A stretch of 64,000 nucleotides of DNA, from assembly GCF_000263855.1 (NCBI RefSeq), contig NZ_AJWX01000031.1, positions 1-64,000 of the forward strand, written 5' to 3'. Position 1 is the stretch's first letter. Each line of letters begins with the position of its first letter. The notes under the pieces were generated by a model. That model saw nothing but the letters and a program-made list of their open reading frames with translations, was not told where the DNA came from and did no database searches. This DNA is from Pseudomonas sp. M47T1. GTDB taxonomy: Bacteria; Pseudomonadota; Gammaproteobacteria; Pseudomonadales; Pseudomonadaceae. Below are positions 51,064 through 60,733 of this stretch, one piece after another. The translations under genes and the position numbers were made by a program.

Positions 51064-51330
51064 TTAGACTTCCACAGCGCGTTCGAGAACTTCAACCAGT
51101 GCCCAGGACTTAGTCTTGGCCAGCGGACGAGTTTCACGAATCGAAACTTTGTCGCCGATGTGGCATTGGTTGGTTTCGTCGTGCGCGTGCAGCTTAGTCG
51201 AACGCTTAACGTATTTACCGTAGATCGGGTGCTTTACGCGACGCTCGATCAATACGGTGATGGTCTTGTCCATCTTGTCGCTGACAACACGGCCAGTCAG
51301 CGTACGGACGGTTTTTTCGGCTTCAGCCAT
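51064..51330 (-). CDS. rpsQ: 30S ribosomal protein S17
   Basis: 88 aa from the ATG at 51330; a GTG two codons upstream is possible. OB-fold 16S binder with RTLTGRVVSDKMDKTITV near 8-25 and HDETNQCHIGDKVSIRETRPLA. Last gene of the S10 operon. Its start overlaps the rpmC stop region. Confidence 0.98.
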   Translation of the reverse strand: MAEAEKTVRTLTGRVVSDKMDKTITVLIERRVKHPIYGKYVKRSTKLHAHDETNQCHIGDKVSIRETRPLAKTKSWALVEVLERAVEV

Positions 51331-51332
51331 GA

Positions 51333-51524
51333 TCACTTACCTGCCTGCTGGTTGAGCACAGTTTTCACGCGAGCGATGTCACGCTTAACTTGCGAGAGCA
51401 GGTGAGACTGCCCCAACTGGCCAGTTGCTTTCTGCATACGCAGATTGAACTGGTCGCGCAGCAAGCCGAGCAATTGCTCGTTCAGTTGCTGTGCTGATTT
51501 TTCACGAAGTTCATTCGCTTTCAT
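51333..51524 (-). CDS. rpmC: 50S ribosomal protein L29
   Basis: 63 aa from the ATG at 51524, which overlaps the rplP stop. Small two-helix protein at the tunnel exit: [19 protein letters not shown] and the [20 protein letters not shown] helix. Confidence 0.97.
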
Positions 51525-51937
51525 CACATCACCGTCCGCTTAACAAAGGAGGTGGCGAGAGGCAGCTTTGCAGCTGCCAAGGCGAAAGCCTCACGCGCCA
51601 GCTCTTCAGAAACACCCTCGATTTCATACAGGACTTTGCCTGGCTGAATCTGGGCAACCCAGTACTCAACGGAACCTTTACCTTTACCCATCCGCACTTC
51701 GAGAGGCTTCTTGGAAATCGGCTTGTCCGGGAATACACGGATCCAGATCTTGCCGCCACGTTTTACGTGACGGGTCAGGGCACGACGTGCCGACTCGATC
51801 TGACGGGCGGTGAGACGACCGCGAGCTACAGCTTTCAAGGCGAACTCGCCGAAGCTGACTTTGCTACCGCGCAGTGCCAAGCCACGGTTGTGGCCAGTCA
51901 TCTGCTTGCGGAACTTCGTACGCTTAGGTTGCAACAT
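51524..51937 (-). CDS. rplP: 50S ribosomal protein L16
   Basis: 137 aa. Organises the A-site region of the large subunit. [21 protein letters not shown] and [22 protein letters not shown] are diagnostic; the arginine hydroxylated in E. coli (within the SVEYW-upstream segment) region is conserved. Confidence 0.98.
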
Positions 51938-51949
51938 TTGGCGTACCCC

Positions 51950-52636
51950 TTACTTAGCAGCTTTTTTACGAGGCGCTGGTGCTTGTGGTTTCAGTTCTTC
52001 TTGGCGACCACCAATTACTTCGCCTTTGAAAATCCAAACCTTCACACCGATCACACCGTAAGTGGTGTGAGCTTCGTAGTTGGCATAGTCGATGTCGGCA
52101 CGCAGGGTGTGCAGTGGCACACGACCTTCGCGATACCATTCAGTACGTGCGATTTCAGCACCGCCGAGACGACCGCTCACTTGGATCTTGATGCCTTTGG
52201 CACCAATGCGCATTGCGTTCTGTACGGCGCGCTTCATAGCGCGACGGAACATTACGCGACGCTCCAGCTGCTGAGCTACGCTCTGGGCAACCAGCATACC
52301 GTCGAGTTCCGGCTTGCGGATTTCTTCGATATTGATGTGCACAGGCACACCCATCTGCTTGGTCAGGTCCTGACGCAGTTTCTCAACATCTTCACCTTTC
52401 TTCCCGATAACGATACCTGGACGAGCGGTGTGGATGGTGATGCGTGCAGTTTGAGCCGGACGATGGATATCGATACGGCTTACGGACGCGCTTTTTAGTT
52501 TGTCTTGGAGATACTCACGCACCTTCAGATCTGCGAACAAGTAGTCCGCATAAGTCCGACCGTCTGCGTACCAGACGGAGGTGTGCTCCTTGACGATTCC
52601 CAGGCGAATGCCAATGGGATGTACTTTCTGACCCAT
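51950..52636 (-). CDS. rpsC: 30S ribosomal protein S3
   Basis: 228 aa from the ATG at 52636 ([14 protein letters not shown]); longer in-frame starts lie inside rplV. KH domain with [18 protein letters not shown] near 58-75 and the S3 C-terminal domain ([30 protein letters not shown] near 155-184). Part of the mRNA entry tunnel. Confidence 0.98.
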
Positions 52637-52649
52637 CTGATCGACTCCG

Positions 52650-52982
52650 TTACTTGTCAGCAACCTTGACAGTGATATGGCAAGACCGCTTGACGATGCG
52701 ATCAGCGCGGCCTTTGGCACGCGGCATGATGCGCTTCAGCGAACGCCCTTCGTTGACGAAAACGGTGCTGACCTTCAGGTCATCAACGTCTGCGCCTTCG
52801 TTGTGCTCGGCGTTGGCTACGGCCGACTCCAGCACTTTCTTGATGATTTCCGCGGCTTTTTTACTGCTAAAAGCCAGCAGGTTGAGCGCTTCGCCCACCT
52901 TCTTCCCGCGGATCTGGTCGGCGACCAAGCGGGCTTTCTGGGCGGAGATTCGAGCGCCCGACAACTTAGCGGCTACTTCCAT
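52650..52982 (-). CDS. rplV: 50S ribosomal protein L22
   Basis: 110 aa. Its beta-hairpin lines the exit tunnel ([21 protein letters not shown] near 79-99, no insertion or deletion that would suggest macrolide resistance). [20 protein letters not shown] is also typical. Confidence 0.98.
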
Positions 52983-52993
52983 TTCCTTACCCC

Positions 52994-53269
52994 TTAACGC
53001 TTGGCTTTCTTGTCAGCCACGTGCCCACGATATGTGCGGGTACCGGCGAACTCGCCCAGTTTGTGGCCGACCATGTCTTCGTTCACGAGAACGGGGACGT
53101 GCTGACGACCGTTGTGTACTGCGATGGTCAGACCGACCATTTGTGGCAGGATCATCGAACGACGCGACCAGGTCTTAACTGGTTTGCGATCGTTCTTTTC
53201 CGCCGCCACTTCGATCTTCTTCAGTAGGTGAAGATCAATAAAAGGACCTTTTTTCAGAGAACGTGGCAC
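52994..53269 (-). CDS. rpsS: 30S ribosomal protein S19
   Basis: 91 aa. Head protein contacting S13. MPRSLKKGPFIDLHLLKKIE and the C-terminal HKLGEFAGTRTYRGHVADKKAK are conserved. Confidence 0.98.
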   Translation of the reverse strand: MPRSLKKGPFIDLHLLKKIEVAAEKNDRKPVKTWSRRSMILPQMVGLTIAVHNGRQHVPVLVNEDMVGHKLGEFAGTRTYRGHVADKKAKR

Positions 53270-53285
53270 TGTCGTATCCCTCTAT

Positions 53286-54110
53286 TTACTTGCGACGACG
53301 GACGATCATTTTGTCGGTACGCTTATTACCACGAGTCTTGGCACCCTTAGTCGGGAAGCCCCATGGCGATACCGGATGACGACCACCGGAGGTACGACCT
53401 TCACCACCACCATGTGGGTGGTCAACCGGGTTCATGGCAACACCACGAACGGTTGGGCGAACGCCACGCCAGCGTTTGGCACCGGCTTTACCCAGCGAAC
53501 GCAGGCTGTGCTCGGAGTTCGAGACTTCGCCCAGGGTCGCACGGCATTCAGCCAGGACTTTACGCATTTCACCAGAGCGCAGACGCAGGGTCACGTAGAC
53601 ACCTTCGCGAGCGATCAGCTGAGCCGAAGCACCAGCGGAACGAGCGATTTGAGCACCTTTGCCCGGCTTCAGTTCGATGCCGTGAATGGTGCTACCCACT
53701 GGGATGTTGCGCAGTTGCAGGGAGTTGCCTGGCTTGATTGGAGCCAGAGCGCCTGCAATCAGCTGGTCGCCAGCACTCACGCCTTTAGGGGCGATGATGT
53801 AGCGGCGCTCGCCGTCTGCGTACAGCAGCAGTGCGATGTGAGCAGTACGGTTTGGATCGTATTCGATACGCTCGACGGTGGCAGCGATGCCATCCTTGTC
53901 GTTGCGACGGAAGTCGACCAGACGGTAATGCTGCTTATGACCACCACCTACGTGACGCGTAGTGATGCGGCCATTATTGTTACGACCACCAGACTTCGAT
54001 TTTTTCTCGAGCAGCGGTGCGTGAGGAGCGCCTTTATGCAGCTCCTGGTTGACCACCTTGACCACAAAACGGCGGCCAGGGGAAGTCGGTTTGCATTTAA
54101 CGATTGCCAT
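53286..54110 (-). CDS. rplB: 50S ribosomal protein L2
   Basis: 274 aa. Needed for peptidyl-transferase activity and subunit joining. MAIVKCKPTSPGRRFVVKV at the start; the critical C-terminal GVAMNPVDHPHGGGEGRTSGG near 218-238 includes the essential His. Confidence 0.98.
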   Translation of the reverse strand: MAIVKCKPTSPGRRFVVKVVNQELHKGAPHAPLLEKKSKSGGRNNNGRITTRHVGGGHKQHYRLVDFRRNDKDGIAATVERIEYDPNRTAHIALLLYADGERRYIIAPKGVSAGDQLIAGALAPIKPGNSLQLRNIPVGSTIHGIELKPGKGAQIARSAGASAQLIAREGVYVTLRLRSGEMRKVLAECRATLGEVSNSEHSLRSLGKAGAKRWRGVRPTVRGVAMNPVDHPHGGGEGRTSGGRHPVSPWGFPTKGAKTRGNKRTDKMIVRRRK

Positions 54111-54124
54111 GATGCACCCCTTCC

Positions 54125-54424
54125 TTACTCAGCACTGCTGCTGAAATCGAGATCTTGGCCTGGCTGAAGGGAGATAACTGCCTTCTTCCAGTCATTACGC
54201 TTGCCCAGGCCGCGAGCAGTGCGCTTGGTTTTACCCAGAACATTCAGGGTAGTCACGCGCTCTACTTTCACGCTGAACAGGCTTTCGACGGCCTTCTTGA
54301 TTTCCAGCTTGGTTGCATCGGTAGCAACCTTGAAAACGAACTGACCTTTTTTGTCTGCCAGAACCGTAGCCTTCTCGGAAACGTGCGGGCCAAGCAGAAC
54401 TTTAAATACGCGTTCCTGGTTCAT
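54125..54424 (-). CDS. rplW: 50S ribosomal protein L23
   Basis: 99 aa. Docking site for trigger factor and SRP at the exit tunnel. VLLGPHVSEKATVLADKKGQFVFKV near the N-terminus. Its start overlaps the rplD stop (ATGA). Confidence 0.98.
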   Translation of the reverse strand: MNQERVFKVLLGPHVSEKATVLADKKGQFVFKVATDATKLEIKKAVESLFSVKVERVTTLNVLGKTKRTARGLGKRNDWKKAVISLQPGQDLDFSSSAE

Positions 54425-55023
54425 CCCAGCAGCTCCTCGAATTTCTTCACGGCCGACACGGTGATCAACACCTTGTCGTATGCGATCAGACTAACTGGAT
54501 CGGAACCTTGCACGTCACGTACGTCGACGTGAGGCAGGTTGCGAGCAGCCAGGTACAGGTTCTGATCAACAGCGTCAGACACGATCAGGACGTCAGTCAG
54601 ACCCATGCCATTCAGCTTGTTCAGCAGGTCTTTGGTTTTTGGAGCTTCAACAGCGAAGTCCTGAACCACGACCAGACGATCAGTACGTACCAGCTCAGCA
54701 AGGATGGAGCGCAGTGCAGCGCGATACATCTTCTTGTTCAGCTTTTGCGAGTGGTCCTGAGGACGCGCTGCAAAGGTGGTACCGCCGCCGCGCCAGATTG
54801 GGCTACGGATGGTACCGGCACGAGCACGGCCAGTACCTTTCTGACGCCATGGGCGCTTGCCGCCACCGGAAACGTCGGAACGGGTTTTTTGCTGCTTGCT
54901 ACCCTGACGGCCGCCAGCCATGTAGGCCACGACTGCTTGGTGAACCAGCGTCTCGTTGAACTCGCCGCCGAAAGTCAGTTCGGAAACTTCGATCGCTTGA
55001 GCGTCATTTACATTTAATTGCAT
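54421..55023 (-). CDS. rplD: 50S ribosomal protein L4
   Basis: 200 aa. Its long loop (GTGRARAGTIRSPIWRGGGTTFAARP near 62-88) reaches the exit tunnel. In E. coli L4 represses the S10 operon through the leader RNA. Preceded by GGGGAAG. Confidence 0.98.
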   Translation of the reverse strand: MQLNVNDAQAIEVSELTFGGEFNETLVHQAVVAYMAGGRQGSKQQKTRSDVSGGGKRPWRQKGTGRARAGTIRSPIWRGGGTTFAARPQDHSQKLNKKMYRAALRSILAELVRTDRLVVVQDFAVEAPKTKDLLNKLNGMGLTDVLIVSDAVDQNLYLAARNLPHVDVRDVQGSDPVSLIAYDKVLITVSAVKKFEELLG

Positions 55024-55035
55024 TTCAGCTTCCCC

Positions 55036-55671
55036 TTAACCGCGAGCCTTGGCTGCCGGACGCACAACCAGGTTGCCGCCAGTAGCGCCAGGAACAGCAC
55101 CCTTGACGAGCAGCAGATTGCGTTCAGCGTCGACGCGCACAACTTCCAGGGACTGCACGGTCACGCGCTCAGCGCCCATATGACCGGACATTTTTTTGCC
55201 CTTGAATACACGACCAGGAGTCTGGCACTGGCCGATAGAGCCAGGGACGCGGTGGGAAACGGAGTTACCGTGGGTGTTATCTTGACCGCGGAAATTCCAA
55301 CGCTTGATGGTACCGGCAAAGCCTTTACCCTTGGACTGACCGGTAACGTCTACCAGTTGGCCTGCAGCGAAGATTTCAGCATTGATCAAGTCGCCAGCCT
55401 GGTACTCGCCTTCTTCAAGACGGAATTCCCAGACACCGCGACCCGCAGCAACGTTCGCCTTGGCGAAGTGGCCTGCTTGAGCAGCAGTCACACGCGAAGC
55501 GCGACGCTCGCCGACAGTGACTTGCACTGCACGATAGCCATCGGTTTCTTCAGTTTTGAACTGGGTGACGCGATTCGGTTCGATCTCAATGACCGTGACC
55601 GGAATGGAGACACCTTCTTCGGTGAAAATACGGGTCATACCGGATTTTCGACCGACTACACCAATAGTCAT
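55036..55671 (-). CDS. rplC: 50S ribosomal protein L3
   Basis: 211 aa from the ATG at 55671 (MTIGVVGRKSGMTRIF); an upstream ATG adds 11 non-conserved residues. Early 23S binder whose loop approaches the peptidyl-transferase centre: NFRGQDNTHGNSVSHRVPGSIGQ near 137-159 includes the glutamine methylated in E. coli. Confidence 0.98.
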   Translation of the reverse strand: MTIGVVGRKSGMTRIFTEEGVSIPVTVIEIEPNRVTQFKTEETDGYRAVQVTVGERRASRVTAAQAGHFAKANVAAGRGVWEFRLEEGEYQAGDLINAEIFAAGQLVDVTGQSKGKGFAGTIKRWNFRGQDNTHGNSVSHRVPGSIGQCQTPGRVFKGKKMSGHMGAERVTVQSLEVVRVDAERNLLLVKGAVPGATGGNLVVRPAAKARG

Positions 55672-55751
55672 GTTGTAAACCTCATGAGTGTACGGGGCTT
55701 TCACCCGCTATGGCCGCCCATTTCAGAGCGTTACACGACTAAGACCCTGTC

Positions 55752-56063
55752 TTAGCCGAGGCTGATCTGCACTTCCACACCTGCCGCAAGATCAAGCTTC
55801 ATCAGCGCATCAACGGTTTTATCCGTTGGCTGGACGATGTCCAGAACGCGCTTATGAGTACGGATCTCGTACTGGTCACGCGCGTCTTTGTTGACGTGCG
55901 GGGAGACCAGAACGGTGAACCGCTCTTTGCGAGTAGGCAGTGGAATTGGACCACGCACTTGAGCACCAGTACGTTTCGCGGTTTCCACGATTTCCTGGGT
56001 GGATTGGTCGATCAGGCGATGGTCAAAAGCCTTCAACCTGATACGGATTTGCTGATTTTGCAT
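55752..56063 (-). CDS. rpsJ: 30S ribosomal protein S10 / NusE
   Basis: 103 aa. Ribosomal head protein that also acts with NusB in rRNA antitermination. [20 protein letters not shown] and [22 protein letters not shown] are conserved. First gene of the S10 operon, with GGAG before the ATG and a strong promoter upstream. Confidence 0.98.
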
Positions 56064-56126
56064 TGGATTTCAGACTCCAGGCTGCTATTCCCACCGGGCG
56101 CACTACGCCCGTTAAAAGGAGGCGTG

Positions 56127-56155
56127 ATTCTATAGACCGCCTGACTGGGTGTCAA
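56127..56155 (-). promoter_or_regulatory. Promoter of the S10 operon
   Basis: Minus-strand TTGACA (56150-56155), 17-base spacer, TAGAAT (56127-56132): near-consensus sigma70. It starts just after the tuf terminator. The transcript leader to rpsJ is about 55 bases and contains a GGGCGTAGTGCGCCC hairpin, much shorter than the E. coli S10 leader. Confidence 0.85.
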
Positions 56156-56161
56156 CCCAAT

Positions 56162-56194
56162 AAAAAAGCCCCCGCAGAAGCGGGGGCCTTTTTC
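56162..56194 (-). terminator. Terminator after tuf
   Basis: AAAAAAGCCCCCGC-AGAA-GCGGGGGCCTTTTT: a strong GC stem with T tract on the minus strand, 13 bases past the tuf stop. It separates the str and S10 transcription units. Confidence 0.95.
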
Positions 56195-56207
56195 AAGCGA
56201 TCAGCGA

Positions 56208-57401
56208 TTACTCGATGATTTTGGCTACAACGCCAGCGCCTACGGTACGACCGCCTTCACGGATTGCGAAGCGCAGACCGTCTTCCATTGCGATGGTTTT
56301 GATCAGGGTAACAGTCATCTGAATGTTGTCACCTGGCATTACCATTTCAACGCCTTCCGGCAGTTCGCAGTTACCGGTCACGTCAGTGGTACGGAAGTAG
56401 AACTGAGGACGGTAGCCTTTGAAGAACGGAGTGTGACGGCCGCCTTCTTCTTTCGACAGAACGTAAACTTCTGCGGTGAACTTGGTGTGCGGCTTGACCG
56501 AACCTGGCTTGACCAGAACCTGGCCACGCTCAACGTCGTCACGCTTGGTACCACGCAGCAGAACGCCACAGTTCTCGCCAGCACGACCTTCGTCGAGCAG
56601 TTTGCGGAACATTTCAACACCGGTGCAGGTGGTGACGGTGGTGTCACGCAGACCAACGATTTCCAGTGGGTCTTGAACGCGAACGATACCGCGCTCGATA
56701 CGACCAGTCACAACGGTACCACGACCCGAGATCGAGAATACGTCTTCGATTGGCATCAGGAATGGCTTGTCGGTCAGACGAACTGGCTCAGGGATGTAGG
56801 TATCCAGAGTTTCAACCAGTTTACGAACGGCAGTGGTGCCCATTTCGTTGTCGTCTTTGCCTTCCAGAGCCATACGAGCCGAACCGATGATGATCGGGGT
56901 GTCGTCGCCTGGGAAGTCGTAGGTGGACAGCAGGTCACGAACTTCCATCTCGACCAGTTCCAGCAGCTCAGCGTCGTCTACCAGGTCAGCCTTGTTCAGG
57001 AAGACCACGATGTACGGAACGCCTACCTGACGGGACAGCAGGATGTGCTCACGGGTTTGTGGCATCGGACCATCGGCGGCCGAGCAAACCAGGATCGCGC
57101 CGTCCATCTGGGCAGCACCGGTGATCATGTTCTTCACGTAGTCAGCGTGACCTGGGCAGTCAACGTGAGCGTAGTGACGAATAGTCGAGTTGTACTCAAC
57201 GTGAGCGGTGTTGATGGTGATACCGCGAGCTTTTTCTTCTGGAGCCGAGTCGATTTTGTCGAACTCAACAACGGCCGAACCGAAAACTTCGGAGCAGACG
57301 CGAGTCAGAGCAGCGGTCAGGGTGGTTTTACCGTGGTCAACGTGGCCGATGGTGCCGACGTTTACGTGAGGTAGGGAACGATCAAATTTTTCTTTAGCCA
57401 C
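56208..57401 (-). CDS. tuf: Elongation factor Tu
   Basis: 397 aa. Delivers aminoacyl-tRNA to the ribosome. GTPase motifs GHVDHGKTT near 19-27, DCPGHADY near 81-88, NKAD near 136-139. Kirromycin- and GE2270-contact regions look wild type. In the str operon downstream of fusA (tufA position). A second nearly identical copy usually lies near tRNA genes and rpoB-side genes, outside this window. Confidence 0.98.
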   Translation of the reverse strand: MAKEKFDRSLPHVNVGTIGHVDHGKTTLTAALTRVCSEVFGSAVVEFDKIDSAPEEKARGITINTAHVEYNSTIRHYAHVDCPGHADYVKNMITGAAQMDGAILVCSAADGPMPQTREHILLSRQVGVPYIVVFLNKADLVDDAELLELVEMEVRDLLSTYDFPGDDTPIIIGSARMALEGKDDNEMGTTAVRKLVETLDTYIPEPVRLTDKPFLMPIEDVFSISGRGTVVTGRIERGIVRVQDPLEIVGLRDTTVTTCTGVEMFRKLLDEGRAGENCGVLLRGTKRDDVERGQVLVKPGSVKPHTKFTAEVYVLSKEEGGRHTPFFKGYRPQFYFRTTDVTGNCELPEGVEMVMPGDNIQMTVTLIKTIAMEDGLRFAIREGGRTVGAGVVAKIIE

Positions 57402-57432
57402 GACAGTGAACTCCTAGCCTAAAGGGGCTGAA

Positions 57433-59535
57433 TCAGCCTTGTTTTTTAACGATAGCTTCGACGATGTTCGACGGAGCTTCGGAGTATTTGGAGAATTCCA
57501 TAGAGTAGCTCGCGCGACCCTGGGACATGGAACGGACGTCGGTCGCATAACCGAACATCTCACCCAACGGAACTTCGGCGCGGATAACTTTGCCGGAAAC
57601 CGTGTCTTCCATACCCTGAATCAGACCGCGACGACGGTTCAGGTCACCCATCACGTCGCCCATGTAGTCCTCAGGTGTTACAACTTCAACCTTCATGATC
57701 GGCTCAAGAACAACACCGCCACCTTTGGTAGCCAGTTGCTTGGTCGCCATGGAGGCTGCCACCTTGAACGCCATCTCGTTGGAGTCGACGTCGTGGTAAG
57801 AGCCATCGAACACAGTAGCCTTCAGGCCGATGAGCGGATAGCCGGCAACAACACCGTTCTTCATCTGCTCTTCAATGCCCTTCTGGATAGCTGGGATGTA
57901 TTCCTTAGGAACCACACCACCGACTACTTCGTTCACGAATTGCAGACCTTCCTGACCTTCGTCAGCAGGGGCAAAACGAATCCAGCAGTGGCCGAACTGA
58001 CCACGACCGCCGGACTGGCGAACGAACTTGCCTTCGATCTCACAAGCCTTCGTGATTTTCTCACGATAGGAAACTTGTGGTTTACCGATGTTGGCTTCAA
58101 CGTTGAACTCACGGCGCATCCGGTCAACCAGGATGTCCAGGTGCAACTCACCCATACCCGAGATGATCGTTTGACCAGTCTCTTCGTCGGTCTTGACGCG
58201 GAAAGATGGGTCTTCCTGAGCGAGCTTGCCCAGAGCGATACCCATTTTTTCCTGGTCATCCTTGGTTTTTGGCTCAACGGCAACCGAAATAACCGGCTCC
58301 GGGAAGTCCATGCGAACCAGGATGATTGGCTTGTCAGCGGAGCACAGGGTGTCACCAGTGGTGACGTCCTTCATGCCGATCAGGGCCGCGATGTCGCCAG
58401 CGCGCACTTCCTTGATCTCTTCGCGAGTGTTTGCGTGCATTTGCACCATACGACCCACGCGCTCTTTCTTGCCCTTGACCGAGTTGATCACGCCGTCGCC
58501 GGAGTTCAACACGCCCGAGTAAACACGAGCGAAGGTCAGGGTACCCACGAATGGGTCGGTAGCGATCTTGAACGCCAGAGCCGAGAACGGCTCGTTGTCG
58601 TCTGCATGACGCTCCATTTCGACAGTCTCGTCATCCGGGTCGGAACCCTTGATGGCAGGAATGTCGACAGGTGCAGGCAGGTAGTCGATAACGGCGTCCA
58701 GAACCAGGGGAACGCCCTTGTTCTTGAACGAGGAACCGCAAACGGCCAGAACGATTTCGCCGGCAACAGTACGCTGACGCAAAGCAGCCTTGATCTCTTC
58801 GATCGACAGCTCTTCGCCTTCCAGGTACTTGTTCATCAGCTCTTCGTTGGCTTCGGCAGCTGCCTCGACCATGTTGCTGCGCCATTCTTCAGCCAGTTCC
58901 TGCAGTTCAGCAGGGATAGCTTCACGGCGAGCAGTCATGCCCTTGTCAGCGTCGTCCCAGTAGACGGCTTCCATGGTCATCAGGTCGATCTGGCCCTGGA
59001 AGTTGTCTTCCGCGCCGATAGCGAGCTGGATAGGCACCGGAGTGTGACCCAGACGCTGCTTGATCTGACCGACAACGCGCAGGAAGTTCGCACCGGCACG
59101 GTCCATCTTGTTCACGTAAACGAGACGTGGAACACCGTATTTGTTGGCTTGACGCCATACGGTTTCGGACTGAGGCTCAACACCCGACGTACCGCAGAAC
59201 ACAACGACAGCGCCGTCGAGTACGCGCAGCGAACGCTCTACTTCAATGGTGAAGTCAACGTGGCCGGGGGTATCGATGATGTTGAAGCGGTGTTTCGGGA
59301 ACTGCTTGGCAGAACCTTCCCAGAACGCAGTGGTAGCTGCGGAAGTAATGGTAATACCCCGCTCCTGCTCCTGCACCATCCAGTCCATGGTCGCGGCGCC
59401 ATCATGCACCTCGCCCATTTTGTGGTTTACGCCTGTGTAGAACAGGACGCGCTCGGTGGTCGTGGTTTTACCCGCGTCCACGTGAGCAACGATACCAATG
59501 TTACGGTAGCGTTTGATATCAGTTGTACGAGCCAT
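57433..59535 (-). CDS. fusA: Elongation factor G (FusA1 position)
   Basis: 700 aa. GTP-driven translocase. G1 AHVDAGKTT near 17-25, G3 DTPGHVDF near 88, G4 NKMDRAGANF near 142. Five domains complete. Being in the str operon marks it as the main copy; pseudomonads often have a second fusA elsewhere. A long open frame on the opposite strand is a codon-bias shadow. Confidence 0.98.
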   Translation of the reverse strand: MARTTDIKRYRNIGIVAHVDAGKTTTTERVLFYTGVNHKMGEVHDGAATMDWMVQEQERGITITSAATTAFWEGSAKQFPKHRFNIIDTPGHVDFTIEVERSLRVLDGAVVVFCGTSGVEPQSETVWRQANKYGVPRLVYVNKMDRAGANFLRVVGQIKQRLGHTPVPIQLAIGAEDNFQGQIDLMTMEAVYWDDADKGMTARREAIPAELQELAEEWRSNMVEAAAEANEELMNKYLEGEELSIEEIKAALRQRTVAGEIVLAVCGSSFKNKGVPLVLDAVIDYLPAPVDIPAIKGSDPDDETVEMERHADDNEPFSALAFKIATDPFVGTLTFARVYSGVLNSGDGVINSVKGKKERVGRMVQMHANTREEIKEVRAGDIAALIGMKDVTTGDTLCSADKPIILVRMDFPEPVISVAVEPKTKDDQEKMGIALGKLAQEDPSFRVKTDEETGQTIISGMGELHLDILVDRMRREFNVEANIGKPQVSYREKITKACEIEGKFVRQSGGRGQFGHCWIRFAPADEGQEGLQFVNEVVGGVVPKEYIPAIQKGIEEQMKNGVVAGYPLIGLKATVFDGSYHDVDSNEMAFKVAASMATKQLATKGGGVVLEPIMKVEVVTPEDYMGDVMGDLNRRRGLIQGMEDTVSGKVIRAEVPLGEMFGYATDVRSMSQGRASYSMEFSKYSEAPSNIVEAIVKKQG

Positions 59536-59565
59536 AAAGCCCTCGCAAAATAATTGACGCTGGAT

Positions 59566-60036
59566 TTAGAAGCGGTAGTGCGAGAACGCTTTGTTGGCTT
59601 CAGCCATACGGTGAACGTCTTCACGCTTCTTAACTGCAGCACCTTTGCCTTCGGCAGCGTCCAACAGTTCGCCGGCCAAACGCAGAGCCATGGACTTTTC
59701 ACCGCGCTTGCGCGCGAAGTCTACCAGCCAGCGCATTGCCAGGGCGTTACGACGGGAAGGACGAACTTCGACCGGAACCTGGTAAGTAGCACCGCCTACA
59801 CGGCGCGACTTCACTTCGACCAGCGGAGCGATGGCGTCGAGAGCTTTCTCGAAGATTTCCAGTGGGTCGCTGTTCTTGCGTTCTTTAACCTTTTCCAGCG
59901 CGCCATAAACGATACGCTCGGCAACGGCTTTCTTGCCGCTTTCCATCACGTGGTTCATGAACTTGGCCAGGATCTGGCTGCCGTATTTTGGATCGTCAAG
60001 CACTTCGCGCTTGGCTGCTACGCGTCTTCTTGGCAT
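59566..60036 (-). CDS. rpsG: 30S ribosomal protein S7
   Basis: 156 aa. Nucleates the 30S head. [20 protein letters not shown] and [23 protein letters not shown] are conserved. The 119-base gap to rpsL is where E. coli S7 acts as translational repressor; the gap here is AT-rich near rpsL and GC-rich near rpsG. Confidence 0.98.
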
Positions 60037-60155
60037 GGATAAGCCCTCAAACGGTCTTCAGGTTAGCTCGGGACATCCCACCCTGAGGTGCGGGACCCGA
60101 CCTTACTCTTATCGACTCAGAAAAATAGATAATTGCAATGTGCTGCAAGCGACCA

Positions 60156-60527
60156 TTACTTCGGACGCTTGGTACCGTACTTCGAACGACCTTGGTTACG
60201 ACCTTTGACGCCGGAGGTATCCAGGGAGCCGCGAACGGTGTGGTAACGAACACCTGGCAAGTCTTTTACACGACCGCCACGAATCAGGACCACGCTGTGC
60301 TCTTGCAGGTTGTGGCCTTCACCGCCGATGTACGAGGAAACCTCGAAACCGTTGGTCAGGCGCACACGGCATACTTTACGCAGTGCCGAGTTAGGTTTTT
60401 TCGGCGTGGTGGTGTACACACGGGTGCACACGCCACGACGTTGCGGGCAGTTCTGCAGCGCAGGTACGTCGGATTTCTCGACGATACGCTTACGCGGCTG
60501 ACGTACCAGCTGGTTGATAGTTGCCAT
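60156..60527 (-). CDS. rpsL: 30S ribosomal protein S12
   Basis: 123 aa. Decoding-centre protein. [14 protein letters not shown] near 40-53 and [17 protein letters not shown] near 85-100 keep the Lys residues at the two streptomycin sites, so this looks like the sensitive form. First gene of the str operon here, with its own promoter and a leader hairpin. Confidence 0.98.
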
Positions 60528-60565
60528 CTACTAGCTCCACTGTTGTCTTGCGACGCTATTGTCTT

Positions 60566-60601
60566 GCAAGAAAAGCAAAATGGCAGGACATACGTCCCGC
60601 C
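60566..60601 (-). terminator. Leader hairpin with U-rich tail between the str promoter and rpsL (possible attenuator)
   Basis: GGCAGGAC (60582-60589) pairs with GTCCCGCC (60594-60601), 8 positions with one mismatch, 4-base loop. On the minus strand the stem is followed by ATTTTGCTTTTCTT. It lies downstream of the promoter at 60619-60647 and 55 bases before the rpsL start, so it would be in the leader RNA. Confidence 0.5.
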
Positions 60602-60618
60602 AGATTTAGGGGTACAAG

Positions 60619-60647
60619 AGTCTAAAGAGGATCTTGTCCCCAGTCAA
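60619..60647 (-). promoter_or_regulatory. Promoter of the str operon
   Basis: Minus-strand TTGACT (60642-60647), spacer 17, TAGACT (60619-60624). It is about 90 bases upstream of rpsL and downstream of rpoC, so str genes can be transcribed apart from rpoBC. Confidence 0.7.
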
Positions 60648-60679
60648 GGCAAGGCCCTGCCCTCCCCGACCAGCCGAAC

Positions 60680-60698
60680 CTGGACATTGTGTGTCCAG
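60680..60698 (-). other. Small hairpin after rpoC
   Basis: CTGGACA / TGTCCAG, perfect 7-bp stem with 5-base loop, 36 bases past the rpoC stop. There is no U-tract, so termination here is uncertain. It may define or protect the rpoBC transcript end. Confidence 0.4.
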
Positions 60699-60733
60699 AT
60701 TCTTCGATCGCAGAGACCAGGGCCCTACTTTGT

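Noticed and set aside
57439..59553. 704-codon open frame antisense to fusA
   Set aside because: It mirrors the fusA reading frame almost end to end and its composition is that of a complementary-strand shadow.
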